Source: an uncultured Dorea sp.
GTDB lineage: Bacteria; Bacillota; Clostridia; Lachnospirales; Lachnospiraceae
Assembly (NCBI GenBank): GCA_934307335.1
Contig: CAKRCL010000007.1
Coordinates: forward strand, 1 to 53,365
DNA length: 53,365 nucleotides
Reading direction: 5' to 3'
Made by a program: the position numbers and the translations under genes. The notes under the pieces are model-generated. The model saw nothing but the letters and a program-made list of their open reading frames with translations. It ran no database searches and had not been told where the DNA came from. Positions 25,783-33,391 of this stretch are shown piece after piece. Position 1 is the first letter of the stretch, and each line of letters begins with the position of its first letter.

Positions 25783-26661
25783 ATGAGCGGACCAACACTT
25801 GGAAATCCACAAAATACAATCGAAATATTGCAAAAATATCATTTTAATTTTCAGAAGAAATTCGGACAGAATTTTCTGATCGATACGCATGTACTTGAGA
25901 AGATCATCAGTGCAGCCGGAATTACAAAAGATGACATGGTCTTGGAGATTGGACCGGGAATCGGAACGATGACCCAATATCTGGCAGAGGCAGCAGGCAA
26001 AGTAGCGGCTGTTGAGATTGATAAGAATCTGATCCCGATTTTGGAGGATACACTTAGTGCGTATGATAATGTCATGGTGATCAATGACGATGTGTTAAAA
26101 GTAGATATTCGCGCTCTTGTGGAGAAGGAGAATGGTGGGCGTCCGGTGAAAGTGGTCGCGAATCTTCCATATTATATTACAACTCCTATCATTATGGGCT
26201 TATTTGAGGGAAATGTACCAGTTGAGAGTATTACAGTCATGGTACAGAAAGAAGTCGCAGACCGTATGCAGACCGGTCCGGGAAATAAAGATTACGGCGC
26301 ATTATCACTGGCTGTCCAGTATTATGCAGATCCGTATATTGTGGCCAATGTCCCGCCGAATTGTTTTATGCCGAGACCAAAGGTAGGTTCCGCAGTCATC
26401 CGTCTTACGAGACATGCAGTTCCGCCGGTGGAAGTAAAGGATGAGAGATGGATGTTCGATATTATTCGTGCATCTTTTAATCAGAGAAGAAAGACATTGG
26501 CAAATGGATTGTCTAATTCAGACAAGATTGATTTGCCGAAAGAGATGATTACAGAAGCAATTGCAAAGCTTGGAAAGGGAGAAAGTGTGCGTGGAGAATC
26601 ATTGTCACTGGAAGAGTTTGCCGCGCTTAGCAATGATCTGTGGGAAAAGAAAGGGAGATGA
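25783..26661 (+). CDS. rsmA: 16S rRNA dimethyladenosine transferase RsmA/KsgA
   Basis: 292-aa SAM-dependent methyltransferase that dimethylates A1518 and A1519 of 16S rRNA during 30S maturation. Motifs are KKFGQNFLIDTHVLEKI, VLEIGPGIGTMTQYLAE (SAM binding), NLPYYITTPI (NLPY catalytic motif), VQKEVADRM and MPRPKVGSAVIRL. GAAGGAGAAG is about 15 nt upstream and GGGAATT is nearer. The citrate synthase gene starts 3 nt after the stop. Confidence 0.96.
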   Translation: MSGPTLGNPQNTIEILQKYHFNFQKKFGQNFLIDTHVLEKIISAAGITKDDMVLEIGPGIGTMTQYLAEAAGKVAAVEIDKNLIPILEDTLSAYDNVMVINDDVLKVDIRALVEKENGGRPVKVVANLPYYITTPIIMGLFEGNVPVESITVMVQKEVADRMQTGPGNKDYGALSLAVQYYADPYIVANVPPNCFMPRPKVGSAVIRLTRHAVPPVEVKDERWMFDIIRASFNQRRKTLANGLSNSDKIDLPKEMITEAIAKLGKGESVRGESLSLEEFAALSNDLWEKKGR

Positions 26662-26664
26662 TTT

Positions 26665-28050
26665 ATGGTAGGAAAGACAGCAAATAAAAGTGTAGACCGT
26701 GCATTGTTCGAAATTACACCAGAGATTCAACATTTTGCAGAACTTTGCGAGAAGAATAATGCCATTGATAAAGATTTGTATACAAAGTATGAAGTAAAAA
26801 GAGGGCTCAGAGACCTGAATGGAAAAGGTGTACTGGCAGGTCTTACGAATATTTCAGATGTGTGTGCGAAAAAGCTTGTGAATGGTGAGGAAGTACCATG
26901 TGCCGGCAATCTTTATTACCGAGGTTATAATATCAAAGATTTGGTTAATGGCTTCCTGAAGGAAGATCATTTTGGATTTGAAGAGATTGCTTACTTGCTT
27001 TTATTTGGTGCGCTTCCGAATGTTTCCGAGCTGGAGATGTTCCATGAGACACTGGTGGAGAGAAGAACACTTCCGCCGAATTTTGTGCGAGATGTTATTA
27101 TGAAAGCTCCAAGCGGTGATATGATGAACAGTCTGTCCAGAGAAATCTTAAACCTGTATTCTTATGATGATAAGGCGGATGACACAACGATTTCAAATGT
27201 ATTAAGACAGTGTCTGAATTTGATCAGTCAGTTCCCAATGATGATGGTCTATAGCTATCATGCATATAATTATCGAAGAGGAGAAGATCTTTATATTTAT
27301 GCACCGCAGCCGAATTTGTCAACGGCTGAGAATATTCTGATGATGCTGCGCGAAGATAAAAAATATACAAAATTAGAAGCAAAGATTCTGGATATGGCAC
27401 TTGTGCTTCATATGGATCACGGCGGTGGTAATAACTCTACATTTACAACACACGTTGTTACATCTTCCGGAACAGACACTTATTCAACGATGTCAGCAGC
27501 TATGGCTTCTTTGAAAGGACCAAAGCATGGAGGCGCGAATATCAAGGTTACCCAGATGTTTGCAGATATGAAGGAAAAAGTATCTGATTGGACAGATGAA
27601 GATGCAATACATCAGTATTTGGTAGATCTTCTGGATAAGAAAGCATTTGACCAGAAAGGATTGATTTACGGAATGGGACATGCGATTTATTCTGTGTCCG
27701 ATCCGCGTGCAGAGATTTTCAAGCAATTTGTTGAGCAGTTAGCAAAAGAAAAGGGGCGCGAAGAGGAATATGCCTTGTATGCGATGGTTGAACGTATGGC
27801 TCCGCAGGTAATCGGGGAAAAACGCAAGATTTACAAAGGTGTTAATGCAAATGTAGATTTTTACAGCGGCCTTGTATATAGCATGCTGGATCTTCCGCCA
27901 TCATTATATACTCCGATTTTTGCAGCAGCTCGTATTGTAGGCTGGAGTGCGCACAGACTGGAAGAGTTGAAGAATGTTGACAAAATTATCAGACCGGCGT
28001 ACAAACCACTGGCTCCATATCGTGATTATGTGAATATGGAAGACAGATAG
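26665..28050 (+). CDS. Citrate synthase (citrate/2-methylcitrate synthase family)
   Basis: 461-aa citrate synthase. Catalytic motifs include MDHGGGNNSTFTTHVVTSSG, LKGPKHGGANIKV, GLIYGMGHAIYSVSDPRAE and VNANVDFYSGLVYSMLDLP. It condenses acetyl-CoA and oxaloacetate, most likely feeding glutamate synthesis in this anaerobe. The N-terminal ~50 residues are longer than in short bacterial enzymes, as in other clostridial homologues. AGGGAGATG precedes the ATG, and a bidirectional terminator is at 28111. Confidence 0.93.
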   Translation: MVGKTANKSVDRALFEITPEIQHFAELCEKNNAIDKDLYTKYEVKRGLRDLNGKGVLAGLTNISDVCAKKLVNGEEVPCAGNLYYRGYNIKDLVNGFLKEDHFGFEEIAYLLLFGALPNVSELEMFHETLVERRTLPPNFVRDVIMKAPSGDMMNSLSREILNLYSYDDKADDTTISNVLRQCLNLISQFPMMMVYSYHAYNYRRGEDLYIYAPQPNLSTAENILMMLREDKKYTKLEAKILDMALVLHMDHGGGNNSTFTTHVVTSSGTDTYSTMSAAMASLKGPKHGGANIKVTQMFADMKEKVSDWTDEDAIHQYLVDLLDKKAFDQKGLIYGMGHAIYSVSDPRAEIFKQFVEQLAKEKGREEEYALYAMVERMAPQVIGEKRKIYKGVNANVDFYSGLVYSMLDLPPSLYTPIFAAARIVGWSAHRLEELKNVDKIIRPAYKPLAPYRDYVNMEDR

Positions 28051-28110
28051 ACAAACAATAGATAGACAACAACAGATAGTGCAATAATAACAGTATCAGG
28101 AAAATAAATA

Positions 28111-28146
28111 AAAACCCCGTGGCAATCCTAAAGCTTTCGGGGTTTT
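28111..28146. terminator. Bidirectional terminator
   Basis: AAAACCCCG (28111-28119) and CGGGGTTTT (28138-28146) with a T-rich right side and A-rich left side. It separates citrate synthase (plus) from the convergent Spo0A-like gene (minus). Confidence 0.85.
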
Positions 28147-28167
28147 GTTATGTTCTGATTCTTAGAA

Positions 28168-28521
28168 TTAAGAGCATATAGTTTGAGGAACCGATTCTTG
28201 GCGGTTCATGTAAGCGACAAGAATGTCGAAGAATTCACCGGCAGTTGGACGGACTTGCAATGGCCAGAGCGAGTAGGATTGGAGTTTGTCATAACCATTT
28301 TCCCAACAAACGCGGATTACAGTGCGAATATCTCTTTCGACACTTCCAGTTGTTGTTTTATATTTTTTCGCAATTTCAGGATATAGCTGTTTGCTGATAG
28401 CAAGCAAATATTCTTCATCCTCCAAGCATAATTCAATGCCATAATTTAAATAACGATATCCTCGATATGTCGCACCTACTCCAAGGGTACGGATTACATA
28501 ATCAATGTCATTCATGCGCAT
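28168..28521 (-). CDS. Stand-alone Spo0A C-terminal-domain protein
   Basis: 117-aa protein matching only the DNA-binding domain of the sporulation master regulator: IDYVIRTLGVGATYRGYRYLNYGIELCL, YPEIAKKYKTTTGSVERDIRTVIRVCWENG and RPTAGEFFDILVAYM. The phosphoreceiver domain is absent. It could bind 0A-box-like DNA without phosphorylation control. The start at 28521 has AAAGGGG about 8 nt upstream; a second ATG two codons later is possible. It lies convergent to citrate synthase and divergent from the two-component system. Confidence 0.85.
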   Translation of the reverse strand: MRMNDIDYVIRTLGVGATYRGYRYLNYGIELCLEDEEYLLAISKQLYPEIAKKYKTTTGSVERDIRTVIRVCWENGYDKLQSYSLWPLQVRPTAGEFFDILVAYMNRQESVPQTICS

Positions 28522-28697
28522 TATGACGCCCCTTTCTGCAATAAAATGTTGTGAAATCTGAATAAGTTTTCTGTATTTTATCAAAATTATTTCAATATAG
28601 AGTGATTATATTTACTGTTATAATATCTTAGACAATTTTCGACAGTAATTTCTGTTGGAAATATTCATCATTTCTTAAGAAAATCCCATTCAATGTC

Positions 28698-28726
28698 TTA
28701 AAATTTACTTGTTAATCTTGTATAGT
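28698..28726 (+). promoter_or_regulatory. Promoter of the two-component operon
   Basis: TTAAAA (28698-28703), 17-bp spacer, TATAGT (28721-28726), about 19 nt before the response-regulator ATG. The -35 is weak, as expected for an activated promoter. Confidence 0.5.
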
Positions 28727-28744
28727 AGAGATGAGGTGAAAAAA

Positions 28745-29440
28745 ATGGCAAAAATATTGGTATGTGATGATGATAAAGAAATTGTAGAGGCGATCGAGAT
28801 ATATCTGACCCAGGACGGGCATCAGGTTCTGGAAGCTTACGATGGAATCGAGGCAGTGGAGATCTTGAAAAAAGAAAGTGTAGATCTTCTGATCATGGAT
28901 ATCATGATGCCGAGAATGGACGGAATCCGGGCAACTTTAAAGATCCGCGAGGAACACAATATCCCGATTATTATTTTGTCTGCAAAATCGGAAGATGCGG
29001 ATAAGATATTGGGACTTAATATCGGAGCTGATGATTATATTACAAAACCATTCAATCCGTTGGAACTGGTGGCCAGAGTGAAATCTCATCTGCGCAGATA
29101 TATGCAGCTTGGAAGCACGGCTGTGAAAGAGAATGAAGCTGTCTATACGGTAGGTGGGCTGTCGATTAATGACGATTTAAAAGAAGTTACAGTAGATGGA
29201 GAGACTGTGAAACTGACGCCAATTGAATATAATATTTTACTGTTATTGGTCAAGAATCAAGGCAAAGTATTTTCTATAGATCAGATTTATGAAAATATCT
29301 GGAATGAAAATGCAGTTGGTGTTGATAATACAGTGGCAGTACATATTCGCCATATTCGAGAGAAGATTGAAATCAATCCAAAGGAGCCGCGTTATTTAAA
29401 AGTGGTCTGGGGCGTCGGATATAAAATTGAAAAGCAGTAA
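28745..29440 (+). CDS. OmpR/PhoB-family response regulator
   Basis: 231-aa regulator. The receiver domain (1-115) has acidic pocket D8-D10, phosphoacceptor D52 in LLIMDIMMPRMDG, and K in YITKPFNPLEL. The C-terminal winged helix (130-231) ends LKVVWGVGYKIEKQ. The pattern is close to VanR-like regulators. The start at 28745 has GAGGTG upstream. It forms an operon with the histidine kinase 52 nt downstream; target genes are unknown. Confidence 0.93.
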   Translation: MAKILVCDDDKEIVEAIEIYLTQDGHQVLEAYDGIEAVEILKKESVDLLIMDIMMPRMDGIRATLKIREEHNIPIIILSAKSEDADKILGLNIGADDYITKPFNPLELVARVKSHLRRYMQLGSTAVKENEAVYTVGGLSINDDLKEVTVDGETVKLTPIEYNILLLLVKNQGKVFSIDQIYENIWNENAVGVDNTVAVHIRHIREKIEINPKEPRYLKVVWGVGYKIEKQ

Positions 29441-29492
29441 AAGCAGGTCAGTGTATGACCTGTAAGAAAAAAGCTAACAGAAGGGAGACGTT

Positions 29493-32129
29493 ATGGAAAA
29501 GATATGGCATAAGAAAAAAAAGACCAGAATTTTGTTGATCATAATTGCAAATATTATGGTTATTTCGATGATGCTTGGTGTTATGAGTATCATGTCTTAC
29601 GCAGAACTTTTCGATGACCTTATAACAGGAAAACTTACGCGGAGCTATGAAGATTCCTATGACTTTGATACAGAGCTTATGAACAGTGCGTATCAAGTGA
29701 TGTCCGGCATTGACAGTGAGCAGATGTTTGAGACAGATGGAAAGATTGACGAGGATAAGCTGGTCGATATTCAGGTATATAACAATAGTGAGACGATCAG
29801 TGGCCAGAATGAAAGCGGTCTTTCATATCGATTGGGAGATTTGTTGAATTGGTATCAGGAATTGATCTACAGTGAGAGTACCAGTTATGTCGGAGATACA
29901 GATTCAGCAGAATTAGAAGGCGACGACGCAGAAGATCTGAAGGCTCCGATCGTTTGTAAATTATCAGATGGAAGTTATCATTACTATAGCCAGGATGATT
30001 TTAATGAAAAGGTATTAAATGGTGAATTAAAATTTGTAATGACAGATGGAATTGGTGCGGAGACATCGGAGCAGATCTTAGATGAGCTGGAAAATGTGGA
30101 TATATCAGATAGAAATGAAATGACGGAAGATGAAAAGAATTTTCGGGGAATCGAAGATGCAGAGGGAACTATGCTCTATGTAGATTGCTGGAAATATGAC
30201 GGAGTGTTATTCCGTGAGGAGGCGGCTCCACTGGAAGCAGAAAATCTCTTGCAGATAGTTAACGAGAATTCCAACTGGAATGGCAGGCTCAATGAAGCTT
30301 ATAATATGCTGGAAAGCTGTATTTATCAGATTGGAGACCGCTATGCAAATTATGAGAGCCTGACAGAGCAGTATAAAGAAGGAGATAGTAATTTTTTCTA
30401 TTATTATTTAGATTTAAAGAGTGGAAAAGTCGTCACAAATCGGGAGGAGCTTGGGCAGGAAAATAATATTAATGATGTTGCTAAAAGTGTTCGTAAGATG
30501 GGGAAATATGTCATAATAAAATCAAAACTGTCAGAGTTTGAAACGAATATTCAGGAAGCAGACGCAGAACTATGGCAGGCACAGACGGTTTATCTGAGTA
30601 ATGCAGATAAAGGAGAGTTTGTGTTTATGACAGGTGTGGATACAAAGTATCCTGTAAAAGACAGTTATTATAAAAATGCACATTTTTATGAAAAATACAG
30701 TCCATTTGTCCGTGGAATCAGTGCGGGGATAATTTTGGCATTTTTAATATTTCTTGCCAGTGTAGTATGGCTTGTTGTGATCGCAGGTCGAACAGAAAGA
30801 GATGGAGAACTGCATCTATATAAATTTGACAGATGTAAGACAGAAATCGGAGCTGCAGCAGTTATATTTGCATGGTTTGTACCGTCACTATTGACTGTGC
30901 TTTTCATGGGAACTACGGGAATTATCTCCCAGAAAACATATGCAGTAGGAAATGGTATTCTTTCTTACGAAACATTTCTTGGAGTGATTGGACTCGGAGG
31001 ACTTGCAGTCTATACATGTAATATGTTTCTCGTCGGTATTTTGAGTCTGGCCAGAAGAATAAAAGCAGGAATTGCATGGAAAAACAGTTTTCTGTACAGT
31101 GTCATAGAGTTTGTGAAATTATTGATTCGAAATGCCAGATACATAGCAAAAATAATTGTTTTATATCTTGCTTATGTGGCAGTACATTGGGTGGTGTATT
31201 TGGCATCAGGCTGGCCGCGTGCATTTTGGTCATTCGTGATTTTCATTGTGCAGACAGCAGGATTTGTAATCCTGGTCAATTGGGCAATCGGACGACAGAA
31301 AATAAAAGAAGGTATCCAAAAAATCAGTGAAGGAGAGTTGGATTACAAGATTGATCTCGAAGATATACATGGAGAACAACGCAAGATTGCAGAACAAGTC
31401 AATTCTATCGGAAGCGGACTTGATGCGGCAGTTGAGAAGAATATGAAGAGTGAGCGGTTAAAGACAGATCTGATTACAAATGTATCTCACGATATCAAGA
31501 CGCCGCTGACTTCCATTATTAATTATGTAAATCTCTTGAAACAAGAAAAATTTGATGATCCGAAGATTCAAAGATATATTGAAGTCCTGGAAGAAAAATC
31601 TCAGAGACTGAAGACTTTGACAGAAGATGTTGTAGAGGCATCAAAAGTCAGCTCAGGTAATATTTCTCTCGAGTTTATGAATATCAATATGATAGAACTC
31701 ATCCAGCAGACGAGCGGAGAATTTGAAGAAAAATTCCAGGCCAGAAATCTGACACAAATCATGAATTTCCCGGAAGAAGATGCGATTGTTCGTGTAGACG
31801 GAAGAAGAATGTGGCGCGTGCTTGCAAATATTTATAATAATGCTGCAAAATATGCTATGGAAGGAACCCGCATCTATGCAGATTTAAAAACCGAAAGAAA
31901 TAAAGTTATATTCAGTTTGAAAAATATTTCAGAACAGCCATTGAATATTTCATCCGCAGAAGAACTGACTGAGCGATTCATTCGCGGAGACTTGTCAAGA
32001 AGTACCGAAGGAAGTGGACTGGGATTGTCGATTGCGAAGACATTGACCACAATGATGGGTGGAACATTTGATCTGTATCTGGACGGAGATCTGTTCAAAG
32101 TAGTAATTATATTTAGTAAAGTTAGTTGA
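29493..32129 (+). CDS. Multi-pass sensor histidine kinase
   Basis: 878-aa kinase. One TM at about 13-35 is followed by a ~370-residue extracytoplasmic domain with no recognised fold, then a block of six to seven TM segments (about 405-600; SAGIILAFLIFLASVVWLVV onward), a HAMP-like linker (KISEGELDYKIDLEDI), HisKA with H666 in NVSHDIKTPLTSI, and HATPase_c (NIYNNAAKYA; STEGSGLGLSIAKTL). The kinase core looks complete. The TM block between sensor and HAMP is larger than in ordinary kinases. AGAAGGGAG precedes the ATG. Confidence 0.92.
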   Translation: MEKIWHKKKKTRILLIIIANIMVISMMLGVMSIMSYAELFDDLITGKLTRSYEDSYDFDTELMNSAYQVMSGIDSEQMFETDGKIDEDKLVDIQVYNNSETISGQNESGLSYRLGDLLNWYQELIYSESTSYVGDTDSAELEGDDAEDLKAPIVCKLSDGSYHYYSQDDFNEKVLNGELKFVMTDGIGAETSEQILDELENVDISDRNEMTEDEKNFRGIEDAEGTMLYVDCWKYDGVLFREEAAPLEAENLLQIVNENSNWNGRLNEAYNMLESCIYQIGDRYANYESLTEQYKEGDSNFFYYYLDLKSGKVVTNREELGQENNINDVAKSVRKMGKYVIIKSKLSEFETNIQEADAELWQAQTVYLSNADKGEFVFMTGVDTKYPVKDSYYKNAHFYEKYSPFVRGISAGIILAFLIFLASVVWLVVIAGRTERDGELHLYKFDRCKTEIGAAAVIFAWFVPSLLTVLFMGTTGIISQKTYAVGNGILSYETFLGVIGLGGLAVYTCNMFLVGILSLARRIKAGIAWKNSFLYSVIEFVKLLIRNARYIAKIIVLYLAYVAVHWVVYLASGWPRAFWSFVIFIVQTAGFVILVNWAIGRQKIKEGIQKISEGELDYKIDLEDIHGEQRKIAEQVNSIGSGLDAAVEKNMKSERLKTDLITNVSHDIKTPLTSIINYVNLLKQEKFDDPKIQRYIEVLEEKSQRLKTLTEDVVEASKVSSGNISLEFMNINMIELIQQTSGEFEEKFQARNLTQIMNFPEEDAIVRVDGRRMWRVLANIYNNAAKYAMEGTRIYADLKTERNKVIFSLKNISEQPLNISSAEELTERFIRGDLSRSTEGSGLGLSIAKTLTTMMGGTFDLYLDGDLFKVVIIFSKVS

Positions 32130-32137
32130 TAAATTTT

Positions 32138-32182
32138 AAGTTTGGGGCGTAGCGTTTTGTCAAAACATTACGTCCCAAACTT
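32138..32182. terminator. Long palindrome after the kinase gene
   Basis: 22-nt arms 32138-32159 and 32161-32182 pair with three mismatches, mostly G-U in RNA. The right arm ends CTTAATTTT. Likely transcription end of the two-component operon. Confidence 0.65.
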
Positions 32183-32201
32183 AATTTTACCAAGCCCTAA
32201 A

Positions 32202-32230
32202 TTGACTTTTATCCGTACCCCTAGTACAAT
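32202..32230 (+). promoter_or_regulatory. Promoter for the methyltransferase gene (leaderless start)
   Basis: TTGACT (32202-32207), exact 17-bp spacer, TACAAT (32225-32230). The predicted +1 is 32236-32240 and the ATG is at 32240, with no SD in between. Confidence 0.7.
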
Positions 32231-32239
32231 ATTACTACT

Positions 32240-33391
32240 ATGAATGAATTAAAAAATGTATTAGAACAAAATTTAAATGACAATTTTATATCGGCAACTC
32301 TGAGTAATCCCAGGGATAGTAAACTGGCGTCTAAGGTGAAAGTGCGTCCGGTGATCATGAAGAATACGAGAGTGTATCAGATTGAGATATTTCGCGGGAA
32401 TCAGGCATTTCATGAAAATATGGAAGCGCCTCAGGCATGTGATAAACTTCTGGAAGTAATGGAGAATATGAAGCAGATGCAGCTTGTGACAGCAGATGCA
32501 GCTTTTACGGTACTGGTGAGTAAGAAAGGAAAGGTTACGATTAAGAAGAAACAGCAAAAAGCTGTGATGCGAAAGCTGGATTTGAATCACAACCGGAAAA
32601 AACAGTATATCTTAAAGGAAGGTGTTCCGGTTCCGTTTTTGCAGGATCTGGGAGTCATGACGGAGGAAGGAAAGGTCGTTCATGCAAGATTCGACAAATT
32701 CCGGCAGATCAATCGTTTCCTGGAATTTATTGAGGATATTCTGCCACAGCTGGATTCGGGGCGAGAGCTTACGATTTTAGATTTTGGATGTGGAAAATCT
32801 TACCTGACATTTGCGATGTATTATTACCTTCACGAGTTGAAGTCTTACGATATCCGAATTATTGGTCTGGATTTAAAGACGGATGTGATCCGCAAATGTA
32901 ATGAGCTTGCGAAGAAGTATCAATATGACAAGTTGACATTTCTTGAAGGAAATATCGCAGATTATACAGGCGCAGAAGAAGTTGATATGGTAGTGACGCT
33001 TCATGCCTGTGATACGGCTACTGATTTTGCATTGGCAAAAGCAGTTGGATGGAATGCGAAAGTGATTCTCTCGGTGCCGTGTTGTCAGCATGAACTGAAT
33101 CGTCAGATGAAAAATGATGTACTTTCACCGGTTATGAATTATGGACTTTTGAAGGAACGTATGGCGGCGCTTGTGACAGACGGACTTCGTGCGGAGTATC
33201 TGAAGAGGGAGGGATACGATGTACAGGTTCTGGAATTTATTGATATGGAACATACGCCGAAGAATATTCTACTGCGTGCGGTAAGAACCGGACACAGAGC
33301 ACAGAACGAAGAGAGTATCCGGGCATGTGAAGAATTTCTTCATGTGGCGCCGACACTGGGGAGACTGCTTGAAATAAAAGGGGAGCTATAA
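32240..33391 (+). CDS. SAM-dependent methyltransferase (Methyltransf_32-like)
   Basis: 383-aa protein. The N-terminal ~150 residues have no recognised fold; the C-terminal Rossmann methyltransferase domain has motif I LDFGCGKSYLTFAMYYYL, an acidic loop IGLDLKTDV, and VVTLHACDTATDFALAKAV followed by SVPCCQHELNRQM. These match the Methyltransf_32 group, thought to act on RNA; substrate unknown. The start has no Shine-Dalgarno, and the promoter places +1 at or within a few nt of the ATG. The 811-aa gene starts immediately after the stop. Confidence 0.82.
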   Translation: MNELKNVLEQNLNDNFISATLSNPRDSKLASKVKVRPVIMKNTRVYQIEIFRGNQAFHENMEAPQACDKLLEVMENMKQMQLVTADAAFTVLVSKKGKVTIKKKQQKAVMRKLDLNHNRKKQYILKEGVPVPFLQDLGVMTEEGKVVHARFDKFRQINRFLEFIEDILPQLDSGRELTILDFGCGKSYLTFAMYYYLHELKSYDIRIIGLDLKTDVIRKCNELAKKYQYDKLTFLEGNIADYTGAEEVDMVVTLHACDTATDFALAKAVGWNAKVILSVPCCQHELNRQMKNDVLSPVMNYGLLKERMAALVTDGLRAEYLKREGYDVQVLEFIDMEHTPKNILLRAVRTGHRAQNEESIRACEEFLHVAPTLGRLLEIKGEL

